Source: Bryobacterales bacterium
GTDB taxonomy: Bacteria > Acidobacteriota > Terriglobia > Bryobacterales > Bryobacteraceae
Assembly (NCBI GenBank): GCA_026954325.1
Contig: JAIXKK010000167.1
Location: 1 to 41,622 of the forward strand
Reading direction: 5' to 3'
Length of the DNA: 41,622 bases
The notes under the pieces were generated by a model. That model was not told where the DNA came from, did no database searches, and saw only the letters and a program-made list of their open reading frames with translations. Each line of letters begins with the position of its first letter. Positions within the stretch are counted from its first letter, which is position 1. This document shows, piece after piece, positions 9,776 through 18,251 of the stretch. The translations under genes were made by a program, and so were the position numbers.

Positions 9776-10799
9776 ACTGATCGCCGCCGCCGCCTTTCAT
9801 GCTGATGGCGCCCTCGTTTTCCAACTGGCGGACGACGGCGATAATCTGCTGCTGGGCGGCCTCGACTTCCTTGATCTTGATGGGACCGAGGGCGTCCATA
9901 TCTTCCTTCATCATCTCCGCGCCGCGGGAACTCATGCTTTGCAGGAAGTGGTTCTTCAGTTGTTCACTGGTGCCTTTGAGGGCCACGGTCAACAGCTTGC
10001 GGTCGATTCTGCCCAGCACCTCCTTGATGGCGTTCTGATCGAGCGTCAGAAGGTCTTCGAAGACGAACATCAGATGACGGATCGTTTCGGTGAGGTTGGG
10101 GTCTTCATTCTCGATCGCCTCGAGGATGTCCTTGCTGGTTCCCATGTCCAGCCGGTTGAAGATCTCGGCCACGGCGCGGACGCCGCCATAGGATTCGCGG
10201 CTCAATTCTCCGAGCGCTTTCAGCTTCTGGCCGATGATGGCGGCGATTCTGGAGATGATTTCCGGGGAGATCTGATCGAGGTTTGCCATGCGCAGGGCGA
10301 CGTCGGGCCTCAATTCCGCGGGCAGGGACTGCAGAAGCGCGGCCGCTTGAGACGGGTTCAGGTGAGAGAGAACGAGGGCCACGGTTTGCGGATGCTCGCT
10401 GTGGATAAACTTGGCGAGTTGCTGCGGATCGGCCTTTTGCAGCGCATCGAAGTTCGCGCCCTCGGTTCCCATGGCCTTCAGCAGACGGTCGAGGAGCTTT
10501 CTGGCATGTTCCGGTCCGTAGGCATTGATCAGCACTTTGCGCGCATACTCGATGCCGCCCTTGTGGACGTAGTCGTTTGCGAGCGACATTTGATAGAACT
10601 CTTCGAGAATCGCCTCGGCTTCGTCGCCCGTGACCGTGCCGATCTTGGTTACCTCGCGGCTGATCTTGTGCACTTCGTCTTCTTCGAGTTCCTTGAAAAT
10701 GGCTGCCGAGACGTGATCCCCAAGAATTACGGAGAGCACGGCCGCCTTCCTCGCGCCGGAGTACCGGGGTTCCGGGAGTTTCGGACGCTCCGCGGGCAT
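9765..10799 (-). CDS. fliG: Flagellar motor switch protein FliG
   Basis: A 344-residue C-ring protein. The N-terminal domain has GARKAAVLSVILGD and the middle domain IHSEHPQTVALVLSHL, the conserved EHPQ block. The C-terminal domain with FVFEDLLTLDQ and the charged torque helix (DRKLLTVALKG) is complete, as is the tail near IKIKEVEAAQQ. FliG couples the MS ring to stator torque and rotor switching. The ATG at 10799, one base beyond the fliF stop, begins MPAERPKLPEP; earlier in-frame codons lie inside fliF. Confidence 0.97.
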   Translation of the reverse strand: MPAERPKLPEPRYSGARKAAVLSVILGDHVSAAIFKELEEDEVHKISREVTKIGTVTGDEAEAILEEFYQMSLANDYVHKGGIEYARKVLINAYGPEHARKLLDRLLKAMGTEGANFDALQKADPQQLAKFIHSEHPQTVALVLSHLNPSQAAALLQSLPAELRPDVALRMANLDQISPEIISRIAAIIGQKLKALGELSRESYGGVRAVAEIFNRLDMGTSKDILEAIENEDPNLTETIRHLMFVFEDLLTLDQNAIKEVLGRIDRKLLTVALKGTSEQLKNHFLQSMSSRGAEMMKEDMDALGPIKIKEVEAAQQQIIAVVRQLENEGAISMKGGGGDQYVV

Positions 10800-10800
10800 A

Positions 10801-12561
10801 TCAGAAGTGATCCTCCTTATCCTGCAGCCAGGTGCGAACGATTTGTGCAATCATGACGGGATCGCGTTTTGCCTGCTCGGCGATATGTTTCACTAGAACC
10901 TCGGATTTTCTGGTCGTGAGACTGGGCGTCTGAAGGGAGTTGAGCACCTCCATTTCCGCTTTGAGCCGGGCGGATTCGCGGTCGGCCAGTTGCTTTTCCA
11001 GCTTCTGCTCGAGTGTGCCCTCCTCAGGGGAGGGCCCTTCGGTTGAGGCGGGCAGTTTATGTTCCTGTCCGTGAAGACCGTCTCCTTCGGCCAGTTCGCC
11101 GGCGGCGAGTTCGGCGCTCGCCTTGGCCGCGGTTCTGCTCCGTCCGGCGAAGAGGAAATAGCCTCTGCCGAGCAGGAGTAGGAGAAGACCTCCCGCCACG
11201 CCGTACAAGATCATGGGGCTTACCCTGATGTTCTTTTCGGCCAGCCAGCGCTCGAACCCGGAGGAGTTCCCGTCCGGCTTCCCCGGCGACGGCGGCGCCA
11301 AGGGATCCGGCGGCGGGGATGCGTGCAAAGTGCTTTCAAAGGGAAGCGTCTGGACCACGATTTGATCGCCTCGTTCCTGGTTGAAGCCGATGGCTCCGGC
11401 CACGAGGTCCCGTACTTTCTTGAGGGTCTCATCGCTAGGAGGATCGATCATCCGTTTCGCTTTTTTCCCCGTCCCCTCCCAGCGAACGTTCTGATCGACG
11501 ATAGTGGAGACGGAAAGCCGGCGGATGGCTCCCTGCGGGAGGCGGGTCTTGCGGACTACACGGCTCGATTGGTAGGTGACGTTTTCGGTGCGGCGCGTCA
11601 TCCGTGAACCGCCGGCGCCGGGTCTCGATGTGGGCCGCGGGAGGTTCGAGGCGGCTCCGGGTGCGCCGCTCGGGACCACGGGCGAGTTTGTTTCCTCGGA
11701 GCGCTGCTGGTTGACCATCACGCTGCGGTCCGGATCCCAGGTTTCTTCGCTTTGTTCGCCGCTCGAGAAATCAACGTCCACGGAGATGCCCGCATGAAAA
11801 TGACCGGCGCCCAGAATGGGGGTGAGGGTCGCATTGATTTTGGCGAGCATGTCGCGCTCAATCTTCTGGCGGTATTCGAGAGGTCCATCCACGTCGCCGG
11901 TGTCGGGATTTTTCGGGGGCGAGTTCAGCAGGTTGCCCTGCATGTCCACCACCGTCACCCCTTCCGGAGAGAGGCCTTCGACCGCATTGGCCACAAGATG
12001 CTCGATGGCGCTCACATTGCGCGGGGACAGGCGCGCGCCGGGCTTCAGTTTGAGGAGGATGCTCGCTTTGGCGGGCTGGCGGGATTCGGTGAATACACTG
12101 TCTTTGAGAAAGGAGATGTGGACCCGCGCCTGTTCGACTTCGGCGAGGGCCATCACGGTGCGCTCGAGTTCGCCTTCGAGAGCCCGCCCGTAGTTGACCT
12201 TTTCGGAGAAATCGGTGGCCCCGAAGTTGGTCTTGTCGAAAATTTCAAAGCCGATGCGGCCGGACTTGGGAAGCCCGGCGCCCGCGACAAGAAGGCGGGA
12301 ATCGGCGAGCCGGGCGGAGCGGACCAGAACGGCCGAGCCTCCCTCGGAGAGGCGGTAGTCCACGTTCGCTTCTTTCAGTTTCGCCACCACCTGGCCGGCG
12401 TCTTCCGGGGCCAGGCCCGTGAAAAGAGGACGGAAGTCCTTTTCGCGGTTCTGGTGCAGGAGGAGGGCTAACCCCGCGGCCACCGCGAGCCCGGCCACCG
12501 CGATGAGAATCTGTTGTTTCCGTGAAAGGCTGTTTACGAGCCGTTTGATCTGTTCCAACAT
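10801..12561 (-). CDS. fliF: Flagellar MS-ring protein FliF
   Basis: 586 residues with two membrane helices, one at about 18-35 (ILIAVAGLAVAAGLALLL) and one at about 447-468, flanking a large periplasmic region with ring-building motifs (YRLSEGGSAVLV; AEVEQARVHISFL). The C-terminal cytoplasmic tail, which docks on FliG, ends IVRTWLQDKE. FliF forms the MS ring on which the motor and export gate are built. It starts 37 bases behind fliE and ends one base before fliG. Confidence 0.97.
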   Translation of the reverse strand: MLEQIKRLVNSLSRKQQILIAVAGLAVAAGLALLLHQNREKDFRPLFTGLAPEDAGQVVAKLKEANVDYRLSEGGSAVLVRSARLADSRLLVAGAGLPKSGRIGFEIFDKTNFGATDFSEKVNYGRALEGELERTVMALAEVEQARVHISFLKDSVFTESRQPAKASILLKLKPGARLSPRNVSAIEHLVANAVEGLSPEGVTVVDMQGNLLNSPPKNPDTGDVDGPLEYRQKIERDMLAKINATLTPILGAGHFHAGISVDVDFSSGEQSEETWDPDRSVMVNQQRSEETNSPVVPSGAPGAASNLPRPTSRPGAGGSRMTRRTENVTYQSSRVVRKTRLPQGAIRRLSVSTIVDQNVRWEGTGKKAKRMIDPPSDETLKKVRDLVAGAIGFNQERGDQIVVQTLPFESTLHASPPPDPLAPPSPGKPDGNSSGFERWLAEKNIRVSPMILYGVAGGLLLLLLGRGYFLFAGRSRTAAKASAELAAGELAEGDGLHGQEHKLPASTEGPSPEEGTLEQKLEKQLADRESARLKAEMEVLNSLQTPSLTTRKSEVLVKHIAEQAKRDPVMIAQIVRTWLQDKEDHF

Positions 12562-12598
12562 GCCGGGTCCATGGTCCGTCTACGCATGCCATAGGGGC

Positions 12599-12904
12599 TT
12601 ACATTTGCATCCGCATGATCTCCTGATAGGCCGATATGACTTTGTTCCTCACTTGAAGGAAGTACTCGAAGGAGAGTTCGGCGCGCTGCGCCGCGAGCAC
12701 GACGCCGTGCACTTCCTGGTCTTCCCCGCGCAACAGGCTGTCCGCCTTCGCCTGGCTGTCTTTTTGAAACTGTTCCACGCGGGCCACGGCCTGTTCAAAG
12801 ACCTTGGAGAAGGCGCCGTCCGCCGGTGTTGGGGGTTTGCCGCCGAGAGAGACTTCATCGACGACCGCTTCCGGCGCCCGGATGCCGCCAATCAGGTTGC
12901 TCAT
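12599..12904 (-). CDS. fliE: Flagellar hook-basal body complex protein FliE
   Basis: A 101-residue protein ending FLQVRNKVISAYQEIMRMQM, the conserved FliE C-terminus, with a helical middle containing FEQAVARVEQF. FliE joins the MS ring to the proximal rod and is the first rod protein exported. It lies 7 bases behind flgC and ahead of fliF, the standard order. Confidence 0.94.
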   Translation of the reverse strand: MSNLIGGIRAPEAVVDEVSLGGKPPTPADGAFSKVFEQAVARVEQFQKDSQAKADSLLRGEDQEVHGVVLAAQRAELSFEYFLQVRNKVISAYQEIMRMQM

Positions 12905-12911
12905 GGTTTCA

Positions 12912-13349
12912 TTACCTCATCAGGTCAAGAGAGCGTTGAATCATGTCTTTGACCGCGGACATGGCGGAGACATTGGCCTGGTAGCCGCGCGTGGCGCTCA
13001 TCAAATCGGCCATGTCCTCGGCGGGGTTGATCCGGGGATAGGCCACATAGCCATCGGGGCGAGCGTCCGGATGTCCCGGCTGGTAGCGCAGTTCGGGTTC
13101 GCGGCCGTCGACGGTGATGTCAGAGACGGCAACGCCCACGGAAGGCGCGGCGAGTTGATCTTCGAAGACAGCGGAGAAGGGCGAGCCCTGTGGCTGGCTC
13201 TCGAAGACCGCATCGCGGCGGCGGTAGGGGCCGCCTTCGGCGGTGCGCGTGGTTTCCGCGTTGGCGAGGTTCTCCACCAGCAGTTCGGCGCGCGTGCGTT
13301 GGGCCGCCATGCCGGAGGCGCTCACGCTCAATAAATTGAAGAGACTCAT
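12912..13349 (-). CDS. flgC: Flagellar basal-body rod protein FlgC
   Basis: 145 residues with the rod-protein N-terminal D0 helix (LLSVSASGMAAQRTRAELL, then ENLANAETT) and the C-terminal D0 helix (YQANVSAMSAVKDMIQRSL). FlgC is a proximal rod subunit exported through the flagellar type III apparatus. The ATG overlaps the flgB stop by four bases. Confidence 0.96.
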   Translation of the reverse strand: MSLFNLLSVSASGMAAQRTRAELLVENLANAETTRTAEGGPYRRRDAVFESQPQGSPFSAVFEDQLAAPSVGVAVSDITVDGREPELRYQPGHPDARPDGYVAYPRINPAEDMADLMSATRGYQANVSAMSAVKDMIQRSLDLMR

Positions 13350-13684
13350 CCGCCTTTGCCCTCCTGAATCGCCTCCCGGACCATCTTGAGCTGGCCGCGG
13401 GTGAGAAGAGAGGCCATCTGGAACCGCATGCCGTTCTCGGCAAGGAGACGGGCCTCGCGGTCGAGGCTGACGTTGTTTCCGTCGTTCTTAGCCGGAAGAT
13501 CGGGTTCGATGACGGCCGGTTTCTCCGAGGAGCCAATCTGGCTGAGAAATTCGAAGTGAAAATCGACATCCCGGGTCTTGTAGCCGGGAGTGTCCAGGTT
13601 AGCGAGGTTCGAGGCCACCAGTTTCTGCCTGGCGCTCAGCAGATCCATGTAGCTTTGAAGGTTGCCGGCAACTCGTTCGAGCAT
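13346..13684 (-). CDS. flgB: Flagellar basal-body rod protein FlgB
   Basis: 112 residues containing the rod motif ANLDTPGYKTRD and the C-terminal helix region NGMRFQMASLLTRGQLKM. FlgB is a proximal rod subunit. I chose the ATG at 13684 because it begins the conserved N-terminal helix (MLERVAGNLQSYMDLLSARQ); the open frame extends further upstream, but into the putative promoter and the YkgJ-like gene. First gene of the flagellar operon. Confidence 0.93.
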   Translation of the reverse strand: MLERVAGNLQSYMDLLSARQKLVASNLANLDTPGYKTRDVDFHFEFLSQIGSSEKPAVIEPDLPAKNDGNNVSLDREARLLAENGMRFQMASLLTRGQLKMVREAIQEGKGG

Positions 13685-13708
13685 GTTGACCGTTCTTGAG
13701 CATTTTCG

Positions 13709-13725
13709 TTGCCAGGGCGGTGCCG
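13709..13725 (-). promoter_or_regulatory. Candidate sigma-54 promoter of the flagellar operon
   Basis: On the minus strand CGGCACCGCCCTGGCAA gives the sigma-54 core GG-N10-GC, with a perfect GGCAC -24 element and TGGCA for TTGCA at -12. It is placed so that transcription would begin about 15 bases before the flgB ATG, in the only gap between flgB and the upstream gene. Sigma-54 control of basal-body operons is well known in other bacteria. Confidence 0.5.
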
Positions 13726-13745
13726 GCGTGTATCGACTGGATGTT

Positions 13746-14222
13746 TTACAGAGAAACGCGATAAGAATGTGCCAGTTCGGTAGGAAATTGCCGGTTAGGA
13801 ACCGGGTTTTCTGGGATAGGTGTCCGCAGGTGTGCCGTTTCGAGAGCCGTACCAATCTGAATCAAGGGGCCCTCGCCGATACCGGGACAGTACTTCCCGG
13901 TGCGGTTCCATTCTTTGCGGCGCTCGACCAGTTCGGGCCAGAAGGGGAAGAGGCGGCATTGCGCCGGCTTTACGGGATGGATGGCGCAGCCGCCGGCGGA
14001 GAGAAAGTGGCATTGGGCGTTGGGCGGTTTGCGAAGGCGCAGGCGGCGGCGCGTGCGGTAGACGTAGCGCTTCTCGAAGGCGCCGCGCGTGAGGCCGAGG
14101 AAGGCGGCTGCGTTACGAAGATCCTGTTCGGTGAGATAGACCCATCCCTTTTGTTCACAGCGGTAGCCGCGAATACAGGTGAAGCGCAGACCTTCCGCCT
14201 GGGCCATTCCTCTCTTTTCCAT
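13746..14222 (-). CDS. YkgJ-family cysteine-cluster protein with a shortened N-terminal cluster
   Basis: A 158-residue (153 if it starts at the ATG at 14207) protein of the YkgJ/Fe-S-Zn oxidoreductase-like family: VYLTEQDLRNAAAFLGLTR, then CHFLSAGGCAIHPVKPAQCR and LFPFWPEL, and a later YCPG. In the family the N-terminus usually carries C-x3-C-x2-CC before the KG(F/W)VYLTE block; here I read FTCIRGYRCEQKG, which is two residues shorter and has two cysteines instead of four. The function of the family is not established. The first ATG lies directly against the end of the RNase P RNA, so the gene may be transcribed as read-through from it. No strong ribosome binding site precedes either start. 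Confidence 0.8.
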   Translation of the reverse strand: MEKRGMAQAEGLRFTCIRGYRCEQKGWVYLTEQDLRNAAAFLGLTRGAFEKRYVYRTRRRLRLRKPPNAQCHFLSAGGCAIHPVKPAQCRLFPFWPELVERRKEWNRTGKYCPGIGEGPLIQIGTALETAHLRTPIPENPVPNRQFPTELAHSYRVSL

Positions 14223-14626
14223 GAGACCCGCCGGACTATAAGCCGGTTTCTGTACCTCCCGTAATGGAAGGCGGCAGCCATTCCTCTGGGCCGGATATTG
14301 CTACCCGGCTCGAGCGACCTACCCGGAAGTCGAGCGGAGCGGGCCACCCCTCCTCCCCTATTTGGTCTTGCTCCGCGTGGGGCTTGCCCTGCCGGCGGCA
14401 TTGCTGCCGCCGCGGTGCGCTCTTACCGCACCATTTCACCCTTACCAGCCACTCTGTTTCCAGAGCGCCGGCGGTATATTTTCTGTGGCGCTTTCCGTGA
14501 AATCCGCTTTGAGCGAACCCCCCCGGCCGTTAGCCGGCACGCTGCCCTGTGGAGACCGGACTTTCCTCGTGCGCCGGCCGCGGTGAGGCGGATGGAACAC
14601 GCGGCTGCCCGTCCGGCAGGTCCCAC
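14223..14626 (-). ncRNA. rnpB: RNase P RNA, bacterial type A
   Basis: The minus strand shows the conserved cores of the tRNA 5'-processing ribozyme: GAGGAAAGTCCGG with the following CACAGGGCAG (P4/P5 side), the block GGTAAGGGTGAAATGGTGCG with GGTAAGAGCGCACCG, and the 3' core ACAGAAACCGGCTTAT. The ends were set by the P1 helix: GGGACCTGCCGGA near 14624 pairs with TCCGGCGGGTCTC ending at 14223 with only G-U wobbles. About 404 nucleotides is a normal length. A weak -35-like TTGTCT lies upstream, but no clear -10. Confidence 0.95.
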
Positions 14627-14707
14627 CTCAGCTTCGCACGGCGCGCGAGGAAAGACAAGTTCCGGATTGTTCTCTGTTCCGTTCTGTTCCGCTCCCGTGT
14701 GAAGGGG

Positions 14708-16264
14708 TCACGTGACGGGACCCGGATTGAACGGGGCCAGCGCGTTGTGGAGTCCCCAGTGGTCAGCCCAGGTCTTTTTGCGGCCGCCGGCAACATCGAG
14801 GAGGAAGCGGAAGAGTTCCCAGCCCACGTCGGCGATGGAAGCGTCTCCGGTGGCGATGCGGCCAGCATCGATATCGATAAGATCAAGCCAGCGCTCGGCG
14901 AGAGCCGTGCGGGAGGATACCTTGACCACGGGCGCCAGCGCCAAGCCGTAGGGAGAGCCTTCTCCCGTCGTGAAGACGTGCAGGTTCATGGAGGCGAGTT
15001 GCTGGGTGCCGCAGATGAAGTCGCTTGCGGGGGTGGCGGCAAAGACGAGCCCTTTTGATTTCACCTGCTCGCCATGGGAAGCGACTGCCATGAGGGCGGA
15101 AGTGCCCGCCTTGGCGATGGACCCGAGGGCCTTTTCGACGACGTTCGCCAGGCCGCCGCGCTTGTTGCCCGGGGTCGGATTGGCGCTGCGGTCAGCCTGG
15201 CCGCGGGCGAGGTATTCGTCATACCAGCGCATTTCGCGGATGAGGGCACGGCCGACCTCGGCGTTGACGGCTCTTGGGGTGAGCAGATGGACCGCATCGC
15301 GCACCTCGGTGACTTCGGAAAACAGCACGGTAGCTCCGGCGCGGACGAGCAGGTCGGCCGCGAAGCCCACGGCGGGGTTGCAGGTGACACCGGAAAACGC
15401 GTCGCTTCCGCCGCACTGCAAGCCCACGATCAACTCGGAGGCGGGGCAGGGAACGCGGCGGCGTTCATTCAGTTCGGCCAGCCGCTTTTCGGCCACGCGC
15501 AGGATGGCGGAAATCATACTGCCGAAGCCGCGCAAGTCTTCATCCTGAAGGCGGACCACGTAGGGATCGGCTTCGAGCACGGGCAGTCCGGCCGCTCCGG
15601 CCCGGATGAGGCGCTGGTTGGGAAAGAGCCTGGCGGGCTGCAATTTTTCGCAGCCCAGACTGACGATGAGCGGCGCGGACCCGAAGTTGGCGTGGCGGCT
15701 GATGTGGCGCAGGGTCTCGATGGGGACGGCGGCTCCGGGAGCATCGATGGCGACGCCGCAGCCGTAGGTGTGAGTGATGGCTACGACGTCATCGACGTTG
15801 GGGAACCGCGGCAGCAAGTCCTGGCGGATGCGGCGGACGGCATACTCGACCGTGGGCGCGACGCATTGGACGGTGGTGGTGATGCCGAGGATGTTCTTCG
15901 TGCCTACGCCGCCATCGGGATTGCGGTAGCCATCGAACGTGTAGCCCTCGAGCGGGGGCAGCGGGGCGGGGACGGCGGTGGCGAGGGGCAACTCATCGAG
16001 GGGTGGCGGGGCGGGGAGGCGCAGCATGTCTTCCCGAATCCATTCGCCCGGCCGCACGTCACGAGTGACGCGGCCGATGATCTGGCCGTAGCGGATGACG
16101 GGGGCGCCGGCGTCCAGGCGCTGGAGAGTGACTTTGTGCGATTGGGGGATCCGTTCGCGGAGCGCCAGTCCGCCGGCGAACACAGCGCCGGCGGCGAGAC
16201 CCTCCGGGTTGACGATGATCCCCACGTTATCCCGGGGGTGGACTTGTACGTAAAGAGGTTCCAT
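14708..16264 (-). CDS. garD: Galactarate (D-glucarate-type) dehydratase GarD
   Basis: 518 residues, against 523 for the Escherichia coli enzyme, with near-continuous similarity: an N-terminal SAF domain (VHPRDNVGIIVNPEG, IPQSHKV), the linker PLPPLEGYTFDGYRNPDG, GTKNILGITTTVQCVAPTVE, THTYGCGVAIDAPGA, GLQCGGSDAFSGVTCNPAVG, EVTEVRDAVHLLTPRAVN and the tail WGLHNALAPFNP. GarD dehydrates galactarate to 5-keto-4-deoxyglucarate in the cytoplasm, a step in hexuronic/aldaric acid use, with a catalytic divalent metal. The aldolase and reductase (garL, garR) are not in this window. The ATG directly follows the stop of the decayed propeller gene, so the two were probably co-transcribed. Confidence 0.95.
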   Translation of the reverse strand: MEPLYVQVHPRDNVGIIVNPEGLAAGAVFAGGLALRERIPQSHKVTLQRLDAGAPVIRYGQIIGRVTRDVRPGEWIREDMLRLPAPPPLDELPLATAVPAPLPPLEGYTFDGYRNPDGGVGTKNILGITTTVQCVAPTVEYAVRRIRQDLLPRFPNVDDVVAITHTYGCGVAIDAPGAAVPIETLRHISRHANFGSAPLIVSLGCEKLQPARLFPNQRLIRAGAAGLPVLEADPYVVRLQDEDLRGFGSMISAILRVAEKRLAELNERRRVPCPASELIVGLQCGGSDAFSGVTCNPAVGFAADLLVRAGATVLFSEVTEVRDAVHLLTPRAVNAEVGRALIREMRWYDEYLARGQADRSANPTPGNKRGGLANVVEKALGSIAKAGTSALMAVASHGEQVKSKGLVFAATPASDFICGTQQLASMNLHVFTTGEGSPYGLALAPVVKVSSRTALAERWLDLIDIDAGRIATGDASIADVGWELFRFLLDVAGGRKKTWADHWGLHNALAPFNPGPVT

Positions 16265-17114
16265 TCAGTGAGAGTTCTTGTAAAAGTAGAGCCGGCCGCG
16301 GCTGCGGAGATAGATGCCGCCATCGGCCGGGGCGGGGGTGGCGAAGCATTCATCGTCGAGGTCGCTGGCGGCCATCACTTCCCATTGTGGCGCGGCTTTG
16401 AGTGCTCAGTTTGCAGGCTTCGCTGAGGAGGTAGACTTTGCCGTCCCCTCCGGCAGGGCTGGCCCAATAGTGTTCGATGGCGCGCGGCAGGCGGGCCTGC
16501 TTATAGGCGGCTCCGGTTTCCGGATTGAGGGTGGTCAACTCCTTGCGCCCGTTTTTCGGTATATAGACACCCGGGGTGGCATAGCCTCGCGTCACCTCCG
16601 GACGTTCGGCGCGCCGGCGTGCTTTCCCGGTGTTCTTGTTAGGGGCGATGAGGAACAAGTCCGTATCCCGGTCATTGTTAAACGGGCCGGGGGGAAGCCG
16701 CCGGCGCTCGTCTCCGTCTTTTCCAAACGCGAGCAGCCCGAAGTCTCCGAAGAACACGCAGACCATCTCACCGCCGCTCACCGGAGAAGGCGAGGCGGGG
16801 GAGTTGGCTGGCTGGAACCTCTCCTTACGAGGGCCTGGGGCCTCGCGCCGCCACGGCAGTTTGCCCGTGCCGCGATCGAGGGCGATGGTGAGGAGCCTGT
16901 CGCCAACGTAGGCGGTGAGGAAGTTGCGATCCCCGGCAAGGATTGGAGAAGAGTGTCCCGGGGACAGCGGCGTTTTCCAGACAAGGTTCTTATCCGCGCC
17001 CACTTCCGCGAAGAGATTGGCGCCGTCTGTTAAACCCATGCCCTGGGGGCCTCGGAATTGAGGCCGGCCGGCGGCGGCCGGCAGCAGCCAGGGAAGGAGG
17101 GCGAGGGAATGCAT
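16265..17114 (-). pseudogene. Decayed PQQ-type beta-propeller (BamB-like) protein
   Basis: The start is a signal peptide (MHSLALLPWLLPAAAG) and then QFRGPQGMGLTDG and NLVWKTPLSPGHSSPILAGDR, the opening of the secreted quinoprotein-like eight-bladed propellers that are usually 420-450 residues. Here only about 280 remain. The chain jumps abruptly at FNNDRDTDLF and at GRKELTTLNPETG, where whole blades appear to be missing. The last part is in another frame: after KVYLLSEACKLS the expected ALKAAPQWEVMAASDLDDE and IYLRSRGRLYFYKNSH continue only after a shift near 16405, ending with TGA at 16265-16267. Two internal deletions plus a frameshift suggest a pseudogene. It sits between the NHL gene and garD on the same strand. 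Confidence 0.75.
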
Positions 17115-17125
17115 TGCCCGTCGGG

Positions 17126-18046
17126 TTACCGGACGATGGCGAACTTCTGCACGCGCCAGTTCTTGATCTCGGCCACGTAGATGGACCCCGCGGAATCGAC
17201 GGCGAGGTGATGGGCGAAGTCGAACTTCCCGGGCGCCTTGCCGAAGCTGCCGAGGACGCCCCGCACCCGCCCGTCGAGGTTCACCTTGATGACGCGGTTA
17301 TTCACGCCGTCGCACATGTAGATCATGTCTTCGCGCGGGGTGTAATAGAGGCCCCAGGGGCTGCCGAGGTCCGTCCATTTGCCGAGGAACCCGCCGCCGG
17401 CGTCGAAGATCTGCACGCGCGCGTTGGTGCGGTCAGCGACGTAGACGCGTCCGCGGCGGTCGATGGTGACATCGTGAGCGATGTCGAATTCGCTGTCGCC
17501 GGTTCCCTTCTTCCCCCAGTGCCGCACGTAGGTCCCGTCCTTGTGATAACGCACGACACGGGAATTGACATAGCCGTCGGAGACATAGAAATCTCCACTC
17601 GGGTGGAAGGCGAGGGAAGTGGGCCGGTTGTAGGCATACGGGCTGTCGTTGTTTCCCGGGGCGCCGCCGGGGTTGGCGAAGACCATCAGGACGCGGCCCT
17701 GGGGAGAACATTTGATGATGGCGTTCCCGGCGACATCCACCAGCCAGACGTTTCCATCAGGGTCGATGCGGATGCCGTGCGAGGACTTGACAGGCACGTC
17801 TTTCCAGGCCTGGAGCATCTTTCCGTTCTTGTCGAATTGAATCACGGGATGTGGTCCGCGGTTGAAGACCCAGACGTTGTCGTTGCGGTCCACGCCGACA
17901 CCGGAGACCTCGCCGAAGTTCCAGCCCGCGGGGAGTTGCGGCCAGCCTTCCACCAGGCCGTGGGGGAGGGGAGGTCCGGATTGCGGTTGACCGTAGGCGG
18001 GCAGCGAGGCCGCCATAAGCAAGGCAAGGGTCCATGCGAGGCGCAT
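17126..18046 (-). CDS. Secreted NHL-repeat beta-propeller protein
   Basis: 306 residues with a signal peptide (MRLAWTLALLMAASLPAYGQ) and a string of NHL-type blades: VGVDRNDNVWVFNRG, HGIRIDPDGNVWLVD, SLAFHPSGDFYVSDGY, HDVTIDRRGRVYVADR, HLAVDSAGSIYVAEI. The closest well-studied relatives are the peptidyl-alpha-hydroxyglycine amidating lyase propellers, but bacterial members are of unknown role and may simply bind ligands in the periplasm. It is followed 11 bases later by the decayed propeller and then garD. Confidence 0.85.
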   Translation of the reverse strand: MRLAWTLALLMAASLPAYGQPQSGPPLPHGLVEGWPQLPAGWNFGEVSGVGVDRNDNVWVFNRGPHPVIQFDKNGKMLQAWKDVPVKSSHGIRIDPDGNVWLVDVAGNAIIKCSPQGRVLMVFANPGGAPGNNDSPYAYNRPTSLAFHPSGDFYVSDGYVNSRVVRYHKDGTYVRHWGKKGTGDSEFDIAHDVTIDRRGRVYVADRTNARVQIFDAGGGFLGKWTDLGSPWGLYYTPREDMIYMCDGVNNRVIKVNLDGRVRGVLGSFGKAPGKFDFAHHLAVDSAGSIYVAEIKNWRVQKFAIVR

Positions 18047-18251
18047 GAGGCAGAGCGTACGGGAAAGAATGGGAGAAAGTCAATGCTCCGAATGGGTGAT
18101 TATGTTCCGGTCAGCCCGCGCCGCCGAAGGATACGGGGTCATTGCAATGAAGCCGCGGCGGCGTCATGCCGGCCGGCGTATCCCGCAATGTCCGTCCGCC
18201 GCGCGGCCTTGCGGACAGCGAAGGCGGCGCCCGGTTGGGGCTTGCGGCGCT

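Noticed and set aside
18047..18251. Palindrome GCCGGCCGGC as a regulatory site
   Set aside because: Such short GC palindromes are expected by chance at this base composition.
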